In this document: piece by piece, positions 28,343-37,318 of the stretch
How the letters are laid out: every line of letters starts with the position of its first letter
How positions within the stretch are numbered: position 1 is the first letter of the stretch
Origin: Bacteroidota bacterium
GTDB taxonomy: Bacteria; Bacteroidota; Bacteroidia; CAIKAF01
Reading direction: 5' to 3'
Assembly (NCBI GenBank): GCA_016866335.1
Contig: VGMT01000007.1
Location: forward strand, 36,015-100,014
DNA length: 64,000 bases
Notes under the pieces: generated by a model
Told to the model about the DNA's origin: nothing
The model's database searches: none
What the model saw: only the letters and a program-made list of their open reading frames with translations
Translations under genes and position numbers: made by a program

Positions 28343-28849
28343 TTAATTCAGGGTTTCTAAGTCCCTAAAAATATCGATAATAAAATCCAAACCTAGGTTC
28401 GCTTGCCCAGCCCAACTGTCTTTTTGAATAGCTCGAACCGAGGCTACCAACTCAGGAACCTGTTCAAAGGCATACATTTTGCCTGAACCAGGAACCTTTG
28501 TTTTCATCATTTGACCTCCAAAGAGCAAGGCCAAATAATTAAGATAAATATGAGCATTTGCATCTTCCTGGCTTAGCCTTTTCAAAAATGCCACATAGGT
28601 ATCGGCGACCATAACCTGTTTTGGTTCAATTCCCAGTTCCTCTAAATCTGATTTTATGGCTTGGCTGCGCTCAAAACCTGGGTGGGGCAAAGTGAATTGA
28701 GATTCTATTGTATTGAAAATATCCCATTGGGTTTTTAAGTAATTCGCATATTCAGAAGCGCTTAATTCTCCCTTAAACATTCTTTGATTAAAGGGCATTT
28801 TCTCAGCTTTGGAATGCCGTACGGCAATGGCTTCTTTTAATGGTATCAT
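28343..28849 (-). CDS. Heme oxygenase-like protein
   Basis: 168 aa, all helical. AVRHSKAEKMPF places a candidate proximal heme ligand at His 12. YLNYLALLFGGQMMKTKVP near 102-120 aligns with the distal helix of heme oxygenases (usually YLGDLSGGQ). The catalytic-water Asp of that motif is not conserved here (LALLFGG). It starts 11 bp after a FecA-like TonB receptor gene and shares its iron-type operator, so a role in heme or iron acquisition is likely. It could degrade heme or only bind it. Confidence 0.72.
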   Translation of the reverse strand: MIPLKEAIAVRHSKAEKMPFNQRMFKGELSASEYANYLKTQWDIFNTIESQFTLPHPGFERSQAIKSDLEELGIEPKQVMVADTYVAFLKRLSQEDANAHIYLNYLALLFGGQMMKTKVPGSGKMYAFEQVPELVASVRAIQKDSWAGQANLGLDFIIDIFRDLETLN

Positions 28850-28860
28850 AAAGTTGAAAG

Positions 28861-31308
28861 TTAAAATGTTGCTTTTAGGCCAACCTGAAAATTAAAAGGC
28901 ATACCGGGCCTCCAGCCAGCGGGCCGAGCCGCTACCAAATACGTCGATTGCCCCATGTTCTGCGCCCGAATCTGCAGGGTAATTTCTCGGGTTAAAAGTA
29001 GGTGGGCTCCGGCATCAAATATGAGCGCAGGATCAATAAGCCCAGCCGATGCAATATTTCCCTGTCCGGGACGAATTCTGGCTGCATTGGCGTAACGGCC
29101 CTGAATGAAAATCCGAAAACGGGCATGTTCCAATCCAAAGTTTAGGTTAATTTGGTGTTCGGGTAGGTAGGGAAATAGGTCGCCCTGAGCAACGGTACCC
29201 CAATCGCTGTTACCACTCACGAAGGAGCTCAAAAACCTAGCCTGCATCCAGGTGTAATTTACAGAAAAGGGTAAGCCCCATCGTTTGCTTTTTCCAAGCA
29301 ATAAGTCGGTTGAAAATCCGGCTTCAATGCCATAACATTCAGCCGCTCCGCCATTATACAAATCGCCAGTACCCCCACCGCCGCCAGCATTAAAATCTGA
29401 ACCCAACAGATTTGAGAAATCGGTAAAAAATCCAGTTAAAAATCCATGCATAAACTGCCGGTCAAATCGACCTCCAATTTCATAGTTAATAGAGGCTTCG
29501 GGTCGGGTATTTGGATTTGAACCGGGAGGCGAAAATCCTTTATGTACCCCGGCAAAAGCCGACCAATGGTCGCTGATCTGGTATCCTACAGAGGCGCCTG
29601 GGATTAGAGCAAACTGGGTGTTGGCTTGGATATTTAAACTTATTCCCAATCTGCCGGTATCCAATTTTCCGTAATCAAGGGTCTCCATTTCTACATATTC
29701 AATGCGCAATCCGGGCCTGAAATTCAGTTTTTTCCAAGTCAAACCATATTGAGCATATCCCGATAATGCCAAGGCCCAATCAACGCGGTTGGCGTCTGTT
29801 CCTGGAATACCCGATTCGGTTTTGTACATTTTCCCCTTTCGCATTGCATACCAGTCTGACCATTGAAAACGGTCATGTTCATCGTAATGCAAGCGCAAAC
29901 CCGTATTTAGGGATTGCTTAAGGTTTGAACCCCAATTCAAAATGGAGCGAAGTTGAATTCCCTGCGAAACATAGTTGCGGTTGTTTGCCTTGACCTCTAG
30001 AGCTTTGTCGTGCGAATCTTGTTCACCCTTTAAAACGGCAACGGCCAAGGCATTGGCCAGAGGATCGGATAAAGCCGCATTTAGACTAAGGTTTGTACCA
30101 AGGCTGTCGCGGTATTTATCGACCTTGTACCAGTTTCGCCAAAGCTCGGTTCTATACCCCGTAACGCTAATTTCCCCCTTTTTGTGCGTGTAAGAATACG
30201 TTAAAGTTCCTTGGCGCTGGGTTGAATTAATCTGGTCCATTTGGCTTCCGGCATACCTGCGTAGAGGGGTAGTTTCAGCATCTTCGCGTGTTAAGCCTAA
30301 ATAGGTTTCATTCGCAACTTCATTTACTCCGGCTATTTTGGCAGTAAGGGCATGTTGCCGACCCTTCTTTTCGTTGGTGTTTATTCTGACCTTGGCCATC
30401 AAATCGTTCCGATTAAACCCGGTATTCCCAGAACCATCTAGTATTTTGAATCCGTTGTTGGCCAAATTGGCTGATTCAAACACATAGGCTAAATTCTTGT
30501 GCCGATTTCCAACCCAAGCCTGTCCTTGCCTGTGGCCAAAAGCTCCAGCCGAAATCAAAATACTGCCGCTGAATTCATCTGGAATGGGTGCCGAGATGAA
30601 ATTTATAGCCCCGCCCGTGGTAAAAGGGCCATAAAGCAACTGCCCCGAACCTTTTAATACTTCAATCCCTTGCATTCGCATTGTATTCGGGAAAAAATAG
30701 GCCGCGGGAGCTGAATAGGGGGCAGGTGCCATTAATATGCCGTCTTCCATAATGGTAATTCTGCTTGACCTTTCAACCCCTGATCCTCTAAGACCAATGT
30801 TGGGTCGAAGGCCAAAACCGTCTTCCTCTTGAACGCTAATTCCTGGAATATTCCTTAACGCTCGGTTGGGGTCGGTTGGTGCCAGTTTTGCCAATTCAGT
30901 TTGCGATAGGTAAATTCCTGACCCCGGAACTTGATTTTCATGCGCTAACCGGTCGGCTAATATCATGGCCTCTTTTAACCGAGCCGAGCTGCTGTTCATG
31001 GTTAAATGTAGGGTAAGGGTATCTCCTAATTCCATTTTTCGGCTTTCCTTGGTTGGTAAATATCCAATGGCCGAGCAAATAAGACGAACATTACCGGCTT
31101 TGTTGTAATTCATTTCAAAAGCACCTAGGACATTGCTGGCTGTGATTTTTGAACTTCCTTCAATTTGAATATGGGCTCCCTGAATGGGAGTCTTTCCATT
31201 GGCCTCGGTTACGCTTCCTTTTATTACAAATCCTTGCGCATGAATTAAATTTGAAATTAAGCCGATGGCTAAGGCCAAAATTAACCCCGTTTTCTTTTCA
31301 ACTTTCAT
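28861..31308 (-). CDS. TonB-dependent receptor, FecA-like
   Basis: 815 aa. Signal peptide to about NLIHAQ; CarboxypepD_reg-like domain at ~25-105; plug domain from about 130 with QEEDGFGLRPNIGLRGSGVE and ILMAPAPYSAPAAYFFP, wording close to FecA; 22-strand barrel ending in Phe (FQVGLKATF). The ligand is likely a ferric chelate or heme; the co-transcribed heme-oxygenase-like gene favours heme. A palindrome TTTAGAATTGTTCTAAA lies 31 bp upstream and probably gives iron control by the Fur protein encoded at 37319 or a relative. Confidence 0.9.
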   Translation of the reverse strand: MKVEKKTGLILALAIGLISNLIHAQGFVIKGSVTEANGKTPIQGAHIQIEGSSKITASNVLGAFEMNYNKAGNVRLICSAIGYLPTKESRKMELGDTLTLHLTMNSSSARLKEAMILADRLAHENQVPGSGIYLSQTELAKLAPTDPNRALRNIPGISVQEEDGFGLRPNIGLRGSGVERSSRITIMEDGILMAPAPYSAPAAYFFPNTMRMQGIEVLKGSGQLLYGPFTTGGAINFISAPIPDEFSGSILISAGAFGHRQGQAWVGNRHKNLAYVFESANLANNGFKILDGSGNTGFNRNDLMAKVRINTNEKKGRQHALTAKIAGVNEVANETYLGLTREDAETTPLRRYAGSQMDQINSTQRQGTLTYSYTHKKGEISVTGYRTELWRNWYKVDKYRDSLGTNLSLNAALSDPLANALAVAVLKGEQDSHDKALEVKANNRNYVSQGIQLRSILNWGSNLKQSLNTGLRLHYDEHDRFQWSDWYAMRKGKMYKTESGIPGTDANRVDWALALSGYAQYGLTWKKLNFRPGLRIEYVEMETLDYGKLDTGRLGISLNIQANTQFALIPGASVGYQISDHWSAFAGVHKGFSPPGSNPNTRPEASINYEIGGRFDRQFMHGFLTGFFTDFSNLLGSDFNAGGGGGTGDLYNGGAAECYGIEAGFSTDLLLGKSKRWGLPFSVNYTWMQARFLSSFVSGNSDWGTVAQGDLFPYLPEHQINLNFGLEHARFRIFIQGRYANAARIRPGQGNIASAGLIDPALIFDAGAHLLLTREITLQIRAQNMGQSTYLVAARPAGWRPGMPFNFQVGLKATF

Positions 31309-31338
31309 TCGTCCTTTTTTACAAGTACAAAGAACTTA

Positions 31339-31355
31339 TTTAGAATTGTTCTAAA
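31339..31355 (-). promoter_or_regulatory. Palindromic operator upstream of the FecA-like receptor
   Basis: TTTAGAA-TTG-TTCTAAA, a perfect 7-3-7 inverted repeat, 31 bp before the ATG. Similar A/T-rich TTTAGA...TCTAAA palindromes occur before iron genes in Bacteroidota. Binding by Fur is inferred only. Confidence 0.55.
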
Positions 31356-31356
31356 C

Positions 31357-31408
31357 AATCCCGTTTTTTGGGGATTTTTCTTCACCTATCCCCTGTTTGG
31401 GGGATTTT
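31357..31408 (-). terminator. Paired hairpins between the two TonB receptors
   Basis: Two short GC hairpins on the minus strand, ATCCCC/GGGGAT at the stop codon of the thiamine-linked receptor and AATCCC/GGGATT further on. U-tracts are weak, so termination is plausible but unproven. Confidence 0.4.
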
Positions 31409-33773
31409 AGTTAAAACCTAGGGTAAACCCGGCCATAAAATTCCGGCCAGCCATGGGGTACACAAAGTTCTCGGTGTTTGTTGCCCCCCCCGAAAAGTAA
31501 CTGAAGGAATATCCATTGGGTGCATATCTGGCATTCCAAAGGTTAAATAGGGTGCAATGCAGCCCCAAATCCAATCCGTTTTTGCATGAATGCGACCAAT
31601 GTATACCCAAATCGCTGGTGTAAAAGGCTGGAATGCTGCGGGAGTTCAGCCCGCTGTTGTCTAGAAATTGCTGTCCAACCCCTTTGTGGTTCCATCGGAT
31701 TTCCATTGATTTAAAAGGAATAAAAGTAAGGGTAGCGGCTGCGGTGAAATCAGGGGAAAAGGCAATAGGTGTGGTTCCTCGAACTAGGGCAATTTGGCCT
31801 CCGTTGTCGAAATCGTCCATGTATTCTATAAAATCAAGAATTCGGTTTTGGCTGTAGGTTAGGTTGCCGCTAAACCAAAGGTAGTTTTTGGGTTTCATCA
31901 TCCATTCCCATTCCACTCCCAATCGGTAGCTTTTGGCGGCGTTCGTTCGGGTATAAGCTCCAACGTCGTTAATGGCACCGGTCAGAACCAATTGGTTGGT
32001 GTAATCCATCCAAAATCCCGTAATTCGGCTCCATGCTTTTTTACCGGAAATGCGGTAGGCCAATTCCAAATCCCGAAGCAGCTCATGTTTGGGCTTTTGG
32101 TTGGGTCCTGTTTCGTAATCTACGCGGTTGGGTTCTTTTTGTGCGATACCAAAAAAGGCAGATATTTCATGCATTTGGTTTGGATTCCAAGTGATGCCAC
32201 CCCTTGGATTGAAAAAATGAAATGCATCTTGAATCTGCAAGTTTGGTAGAGCTTCAAAACCTTGGATGGAATAAAATACACCTCTGTATTGAAGGTCGGC
32301 GCTTAGGGTAATTTGCCTGTTTAATTGGAATGAGGTTCGAGCAAAGACATTGTAATCTGTTTTATCTGCAGGCCGGTCGTAATAGCGCAAATTGTATCCG
32401 TTTTCGGGAGCAAATTGCGCCCAATTAAGTGTGCCAAAATGATTTCCAATGTAATGATAAAGGCCGATTCCACCGGTGGTATTCCAATGTCTATTAGACC
32501 AAGAAAAAACCATGTTTCCTCCCAAAAAATGATTGTCAAGCCAACGCCTTCGAATTAGATCTGAGGTGTCGCGAACATCACCAAAGCTTGGAAGTCCATA
32601 ATTGGGTAAGAAATCGTTTACTTTGAATTGTTCATAATAACCCCGCCCTCGGGTATAAAAGCCCGCAGCCCTAATATGGCTGTTTTCGTTAAAACGATGA
32701 GTGAAAAAGAGTTGATAATGGTCTTGTTGGTAATTATCGGTTTCGTTTTCGTAGGGAATGGATTTTTGCCCAAAGTCGGTGCCTGCCGAGTTGAAGGTAG
32801 GTAGGGAATCGGCAAGGTGTTGTGGTACACCGTACCAGGCCTGATAGGTAATTTCTTTTCCAGAGAATGAGTGGAAAGCAATGGAGGACTTTTTGCCATG
32901 GTACGCCGTTTTAAGGTAATAAGATCGAAGGTCGCTGCTGCCTCGGTCAACAAACCCATCGGATTGAATCTTAGAAAGCCTGAGTTCTGCCGAAAGCCCT
33001 GATTTTAAGCGACCGGTACCTGCTTCAATGGTATTGCGGAAGGAATTGAAGCTGCCGCCTGAAAATCGGTACCGCGCAAAAGGAAGGGCCGATTGTTCTA
33101 AGGTATTTAGGTGGATGGCTCCGCCGAAAGCCCCAGCTCCTTGGGTATTGGTGCCGGCTCCACGTTGAATTTCAATGCTCCCGGCCGAGGTAATCAAATC
33201 GGGGGTATTGACCCAAAAAACCCCTTGTGATTCTGGGTCATTGACTGGAATTCCATTGATGGTTACATTGATTCGGGTTTGGTCTGTTCCTCGTATTCTG
33301 ATACCGGTATATCCTATTCCAGCGCCGGCATCGGAGTGGGTTACCACCGATGCCGTTTGGTCTAGGATTACCGGCAAATCTCGCCCCGAATTCAGCGGTT
33401 CTAAATCTGTTTTTTCTAATCGAGTACTCGCAATTGGAAGACCTTGCTGGGTTTCTACCAGCCGAATTACGTATTCAGGTTGAACAAAGGGTTGAGGAGA
33501 AAGGCTCCATTTTATGGGGCAGTCGTAGATGGTTTTCGGTGAAATTAAGGTATCGGTTTGAAAGCCCAAGTGGCGAACAATCCATGATTGGCCAGCTTGA
33601 AATGGAAGACTGATTTTTCCATTGGGGTCGGTAACACGAACCAAAAATCCGCTGGAAAAGGTAGCTCCCGCTAGGGGACGGTCGGTATTTGCAGATACCA
33701 GTTGCAGGTTCCATTGAGTAAATGCCTTGGAACCAAGAACCAAAAACAAGAAGCTGAAAAAAGAGGTTTTCAT
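31407..33773 (-). CDS. TonB-dependent receptor under thiamine control
   Basis: About 788 aa from ATG 33773 (MKTSFFSFLFLVLGSKAFTQ, a signal peptide); an ATG at 33779 is possible and the TTG at 33791 is unlikely. Plug domain: LPVILDQTASVVTHSDAGAG then GYTGIRIRGTDQTRINVTIN, followed by the barrel ending FTLGFN. A TPP riboswitch precedes it, so it most likely imports thiamine or a precursor across the outer membrane. Riboswitch-controlled TonB receptors for thiamine are known in Bacteroidota. No inner-membrane thiamine transporter (PnuT) follows directly. Confidence 0.9.
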   Translation of the reverse strand: MKTSFFSFLFLVLGSKAFTQWNLQLVSANTDRPLAGATFSSGFLVRVTDPNGKISLPFQAGQSWIVRHLGFQTDTLISPKTIYDCPIKWSLSPQPFVQPEYVIRLVETQQGLPIASTRLEKTDLEPLNSGRDLPVILDQTASVVTHSDAGAGIGYTGIRIRGTDQTRINVTINGIPVNDPESQGVFWVNTPDLITSAGSIEIQRGAGTNTQGAGAFGGAIHLNTLEQSALPFARYRFSGGSFNSFRNTIEAGTGRLKSGLSAELRLSKIQSDGFVDRGSSDLRSYYLKTAYHGKKSSIAFHSFSGKEITYQAWYGVPQHLADSLPTFNSAGTDFGQKSIPYENETDNYQQDHYQLFFTHRFNENSHIRAAGFYTRGRGYYEQFKVNDFLPNYGLPSFGDVRDTSDLIRRRWLDNHFLGGNMVFSWSNRHWNTTGGIGLYHYIGNHFGTLNWAQFAPENGYNLRYYDRPADKTDYNVFARTSFQLNRQITLSADLQYRGVFYSIQGFEALPNLQIQDAFHFFNPRGGITWNPNQMHEISAFFGIAQKEPNRVDYETGPNQKPKHELLRDLELAYRISGKKAWSRITGFWMDYTNQLVLTGAINDVGAYTRTNAAKSYRLGVEWEWMMKPKNYLWFSGNLTYSQNRILDFIEYMDDFDNGGQIALVRGTTPIAFSPDFTAAATLTFIPFKSMEIRWNHKGVGQQFLDNSGLNSRSIPAFYTSDLGIHWSHSCKNGLDLGLHCTLFNLWNARYAPNGYSFSYFSGGATNTENFVYPMAGRNFMAGFTLGFN

Positions 33774-33793
33774 ATCCATAGAGATTAACAAGC

Positions 33794-33908
33794 CTACCTC
33801 GGGATACGATGAAAACCGCTGCCGCTGCCTACGCCGGTATTATCCGGATCAGGTTCTGCTCAATGAGCATCGGGTATTATCTCAGCCGTTTTGGCACCCC
33901 GAGGTAAG
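33794..33908 (-). ncRNA. TPP riboswitch
   Basis: Read on the minus strand it contains the THI-box signatures CGGGGTGCC, GGCTGAGATAATACCC, GAACCTGATCCGGATAATACC and GGCGTAGGCAG in order and spacing. A 5' strand GCCTTACCTCGGG can pair with CCCGAGGTAGGC at the 3' end (33792-33803), closing the aptamer over an inserted 24-nt segment. That 3' strand is purine-rich and SD-like, so TPP binding could hide the ribosome site of the downstream receptor gene. Confidence 0.93.
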
Positions 33909-33909
33909 G

Positions 33910-33917
33910 CAAAGGTA
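33910..33917 (-). promoter_or_regulatory. TAnnTTTG promoter of the TPP-riboswitch transcript
   Basis: Minus strand TACCTTTG. Transcription would start at about 33903, right at the 5' strand of the aptamer. Confidence 0.65.
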
Positions 33918-33991
33918 AAAAAGAAAGCGGAAGATGGGGGGAGGGGAATAAAAAGGGGGAAAAAAGACAGGGAAAGTAGATTGAAGAGGCC

Positions 33992-34133
33992 TGCGGGAGG
34001 GATTGAAGAGCATAGCCCGCAGGGACCAGCCGGCAAGCAGCCCCGGTCCAAAAGAGCGACCTTGGGAGCTCCTTTTGGGCCTGAGCTGCGCTGGCTGGGA
34101 CCGAGGACTATGCCTGAAAGCCCGTACCCGCCC
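33992..34133 (-). repeat. Structured dispersed repeat, copy D
   Basis: Minus strand, 142 bp. It starts GGGCGGG and ends CTTCAATCCCTCCCGCA: the outer pair is GCGGG/CCCGC where other copies have GCGGC/GCCGC. Second stem GCATAGTCC/GGGCTATGC. Long arm GGTCCCAGCCAGC with GGCTGGTCCC. Apical hairpin AAAAGGAGC, loop TCCCAAGGTC, GCTCTTTT. It begins 16 bp after the ostA-like stop in sense orientation and lies upstream of the TPP riboswitch promoter. Confidence 0.9.
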
Positions 34134-34149
34134 TAAAAAACCAAACCCA

Positions 34150-35679
34150 TTAATTTGAACGGCTGGCCGTTGACATCGGACGGAAATGTTGGCGTGGGCG
34201 AAAAATGCCGCTGGGCCCGAGGGGGCGGTCGCTGGGCCACCAAAGGAAACCGGGAATGCGTGGCTGCGGTTCAGGAAGAATGGGAAAGAGTGTGCCGCTG
34301 GGGCTACCGAGGCAGGTCATGCTGCTTAATTTTTTTTCACTGAAATCCATGCGTATATTCTTGCATTTCAGTTCGTTGCGCCCTGTAAACCCATCTTTGT
34401 CGCTGGGATAGTAAATGGAACTTGCCTGCTCAAGGACCCACAAGCGACGCATGGAATTGTTTTCAAAAATGCCCTGCATTCGGAGGCCTGCAATTTGTTG
34501 AAAGAGGGTGTCGGCTTGCTGAATCAATCGAGCCTGGCCAATCAAGAAAAGGGAATCTTGACCGTTGCTTTGTTGGTGAAGTCGAATGGTGTCGGCGGTC
34601 ATTTGGGTGGAATCTGTCCAAAGCACAGGGTCTCCGTGCATGGTCATGATGGAATCGGATTTTTGATACAGAAAAAAGGCAGAACGACCTTGTAGTTGTG
34701 GTTGGTAAAAAGCGACAGCACCAATCCCTTTTAATTCTTGAGCATTGCCTTTGTTTCCAAACAGGGTATCGGCAGTAAGGTAGAGGGTATCTTGATCGGG
34801 TTCAAAAAGGAGAAGTTGAGCGGAATCGGTGGTATAGAAGCGTTTAAGTTCCTCAAAGGTTTCAGCGAAATTTCCGAAAACCTGAATGTTTTCGAGGGTA
34901 TCGATGAGTTTTACATGTCCTTTACCCCAACCGTAACCTGTTTTTTGTTCGTAGTACAACGTGTCGCCGTAGAGCCATTTTCCGTCGCTAAAAACAGAGG
35001 CATTTTTGCTGAACTGGGCTACTTCTTTTGATTGGTCGTACCAGCCGTACTCAAAGTAAATTACAGAATTGGTTCCATAAATATAGGTAGGACCATAGAA
35101 GGTGCTAAGGTCGCGCCTAGCGTCGTAACGCAGGGTATCTGATTTAACCAAGTAATCTTTGCTTTTGATGCTCACCCCGTTTCTGAAAGTAAAGTATTGG
35201 CCTGAGGCATCGTATTGGCCTTCTTCGCTTTCAATGGTTTCTTTACCGTTTTTGATTTTTGCTGCCTGGTTGTACAGCACTTGATTTTGATTTCGAAGGT
35301 AGGTGATTTGGGTTGTTTTTAGGCGCATTTGAGGGTCGGCCATATCTACTCGGCCAAGCAGAGTGGCTTTGGATTCGGGGCCATTGTAGTGTAGGGTATC
35401 GCCGAGGATTTGCAGCGTATCGCCTTGTTCTATTTTTATGTGCCCAAAGGCAGTAAGGCTTTGTTGTTCGCTCCATAGCCAGGCAGAATCGGCGTACAGA
35501 AAGGCGCCTCGGTGTTCGAATTTAACTCGACCAATTAACCGTTGCAGGGCTTTTCCGTCGCGCTGTTCACCCAGCAGCGCATCGGCATTTTTAATATCGA
35601 TGGTTTTAAGCGTGTCGGATTGAGCGAACAGGGAACCTGAGCAGATGCAACAAAGCCCCAAAAAGAGGATTGGCCTCAC
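34150..35679 (-). CDS. OstA-like protein (LptA/LptD-type)
   Basis: About 509 aa from GTG 35679 (RPILFLGLCCICSGSLFAQ follows, a signal peptide). The mature protein starts with OstA/LptA beta-jellyroll repeats (GQYDASGQYFTFRNGVSIKS and similar, many DTLHY, DTLRY, DTLYY tokens). In Bacteroidota such proteins are thought to carry LPS across the periplasm, complementing the LptC seen at 6598. The GTG overlaps the purA stop (GTGA), setting the start. A longer frame to 35823 lies inside purA and is rejected. The C-terminus is Pro- and Arg-rich. Confidence 0.82.
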   Translation of the reverse strand: MRPILFLGLCCICSGSLFAQSDTLKTIDIKNADALLGEQRDGKALQRLIGRVKFEHRGAFLYADSAWLWSEQQSLTAFGHIKIEQGDTLQILGDTLHYNGPESKATLLGRVDMADPQMRLKTTQITYLRNQNQVLYNQAAKIKNGKETIESEEGQYDASGQYFTFRNGVSIKSKDYLVKSDTLRYDARRDLSTFYGPTYIYGTNSVIYFEYGWYDQSKEVAQFSKNASVFSDGKWLYGDTLYYEQKTGYGWGKGHVKLIDTLENIQVFGNFAETFEELKRFYTTDSAQLLLFEPDQDTLYLTADTLFGNKGNAQELKGIGAVAFYQPQLQGRSAFFLYQKSDSIMTMHGDPVLWTDSTQMTADTIRLHQQSNGQDSLFLIGQARLIQQADTLFQQIAGLRMQGIFENNSMRRLWVLEQASSIYYPSDKDGFTGRNELKCKNIRMDFSEKKLSSMTCLGSPSGTLFPILPEPQPRIPGFLWWPSDRPLGPSGIFRPRQHFRPMSTASRSN

Positions 35680-36941
35680 AGGAAAAGGGTTTGTTGTCGA
35701 CCTGGGCCAACGGAGACAAGGGAAATTGGGGTGGAGGTAAATTGCTCGATAAACCGGATGTAGCCTAAGAGTTGGGGCGGAATTTGGTTGGCCTTGGTCA
35801 TGTTTGTCAAATCTGTATTCCAACCTGGAAGGGTATCGTATTGGGGGACCACCTGAGCCAGGTCCATGGGCAATTCGGATAAGCTGGAGTTGTTTTGAAG
35901 GTAGGAGGTGCAGAGTTGAAGGTCATCGAATCCGCTGAGCACATCGCTTTTCATCATCATAAGGTCGGTTACACCGTTAATCATAACGGCATAGTTTAAG
36001 GCTACCAGGTCGAGCCATCCGCAGCGGCGTGGTCGTCCGGTTGTGGAGCCAAATTCAGCCCCTTGCTCTCGGATTTTTTGGCCGGTTTCATCGAGCAATT
36101 CAGTAGGGAAGGGGCCTGAACCAACCCGGGTTGTATAGGCTTTAAAGATACCCATGACCTTATTGATTCGGCGGGGAGAAATGCCAAGTCCAGCGCAGGC
36201 TCCTGCAGCGGTTGTATTTGATGAGGTAACGAAAGGATAGGTTCCGAACTCCACATCGAGCAGGGTGCCTTGTGCGCCTTCGGCCAAGATGTTTTCACCT
36301 TGGGTTTGGATTTGGTTTAGGAAATATTCCGTGTTTTCGCATTTTAAAGAGCGAAGGTTATCGAGCGAGGAAAAGAAGTCGTTTTCTTCGATAGGGTCGA
36401 TTTGGGCTGAGGGGTCTAAGGATCGAACAATATCTAGGTGTTTGAGTTTTAATCTTTGGTATTTTTGGTCAAAATCAGCCTGAAATACATCGCCTACCCT
36501 TAGGCCATTACGGCCGGTTTTATCCATATAAGTTGGGCCAATTCCACGCAGGGTGCTTCCGATTTTTTCTTTTCCTTTTGCTTTTTCAGATGCGGCATCA
36601 AGCAATCGGTGGCTGGGTAAAATTAGGTGAGCGCGCAGGCTAATTCGCAGGTTTCGTTCGGGTTGGTATCCGGCGGAGCGCAGGTTGGTAATTTCTTGTT
36701 CAAAACGAACCGGGTCAATAACGACTCCATTTCCTACCACATTTTGGCATTCTTCTCGAAAAATTCCCGAAGGAATGGTATGAAGGACGAACTTTTTTCC
36801 ATCGAAATGGATGGTATGCCCGGCGTTTGGTCCGCCTTGAAATCGGGCAACAACGTTGTAGTTTTGACTCAGAACATCTACAATTTTGCCTTTTCCTTCA
36901 TCGCCCCATTGCAGGCCTAATAAAATATCGGTATGTGACAT
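35676..36941 (-). CDS. purA: Adenylosuccinate synthetase
   Basis: 421 aa. GTP-dependent condensation of IMP and aspartate in AMP synthesis. P-loop LGLQWGDEGKGK at the N-terminus with catalytic Asp; GGPNAGHTIHFDGKKFVLH with catalytic His; GPTYMDKTGRNGLRVGD; TRVGSGPFPTE; TTGRPRRCGWLDL; GTP-binding VSVGPGR at the end. The start is placed at ATG 36941, where family homology begins, not 36995. It lies in a run rsh-fur-STAS-purA-ostA with 2-5 bp gaps or overlaps. Confidence 0.97.
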   Translation of the reverse strand: MSHTDILLGLQWGDEGKGKIVDVLSQNYNVVARFQGGPNAGHTIHFDGKKFVLHTIPSGIFREECQNVVGNGVVIDPVRFEQEITNLRSAGYQPERNLRISLRAHLILPSHRLLDAASEKAKGKEKIGSTLRGIGPTYMDKTGRNGLRVGDVFQADFDQKYQRLKLKHLDIVRSLDPSAQIDPIEENDFFSSLDNLRSLKCENTEYFLNQIQTQGENILAEGAQGTLLDVEFGTYPFVTSSNTTAAGACAGLGISPRRINKVMGIFKAYTTRVGSGPFPTELLDETGQKIREQGAEFGSTTGRPRRCGWLDLVALNYAVMINGVTDLMMMKSDVLSGFDDLQLCTSYLQNNSSLSELPMDLAQVVPQYDTLPGWNTDLTNMTKANQIPPQLLGYIRFIEQFTSTPISLVSVGPGRQQTLFL

Positions 36942-36945
36942 AAGG

Positions 36946-37317
36946 TTAATCGTGTGGTAATTCCACCCAGGTTTTAGGGGTATCGATGGAAGCAAACAAG
37001 TCGCTTAACCGGGTTGAAAGGAAGAGGGAATTTAGGAGCTGGTTGGCTTGGGTAATCCATAGTTCTCCGCCTTTTTTTCGGGTTAAACTAAGGCATCGAA
37101 TTAGGGTGTTTAGACCTTCGGAGTTGATGTAATCTAGGTTAATAACATCCAATAAGACATGGGCATTTTTTTCTTTGGCCAAGGCCAATTCAAGGTCGGC
37201 ATACAATTTCATTCCGCTGTGTTTGTCGAGCAATCGGCCTTGAAGTTGGGCATGAATTTTTCCTGGTTTAACAACCTGAATATGGTGGCTAAATGAGGTA
37301 GATTTTAAATCAATCAT
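36946..37317 (-). CDS. STAS-domain protein (anti-sigma antagonist type)
   Basis: 123 aa from ATG 37317 (MIDLKSTSFSHHIQVV). One STAS domain: IHAQLQGRLLDKHSGMKLYA, then HVLLDVINLDYINSEGLNTL. The Ser in NSEGL sits at the site phosphorylated in SpoIIAA-type antagonists. Such proteins regulate sigma factors or other partners by partner switching; no kinase is nearby. It starts 1 bp after the fur stop. The longer frame to 37416 is inside fur and is rejected. Confidence 0.8.
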   Translation of the reverse strand: MIDLKSTSFSHHIQVVKPGKIHAQLQGRLLDKHSGMKLYADLELALAKEKNAHVLLDVINLDYINSEGLNTLIRCLSLTRKKGGELWITQANQLLNSLFLSTRLSDLFASIDTPKTWVELPHD

Positions 37318-37318
37318 A

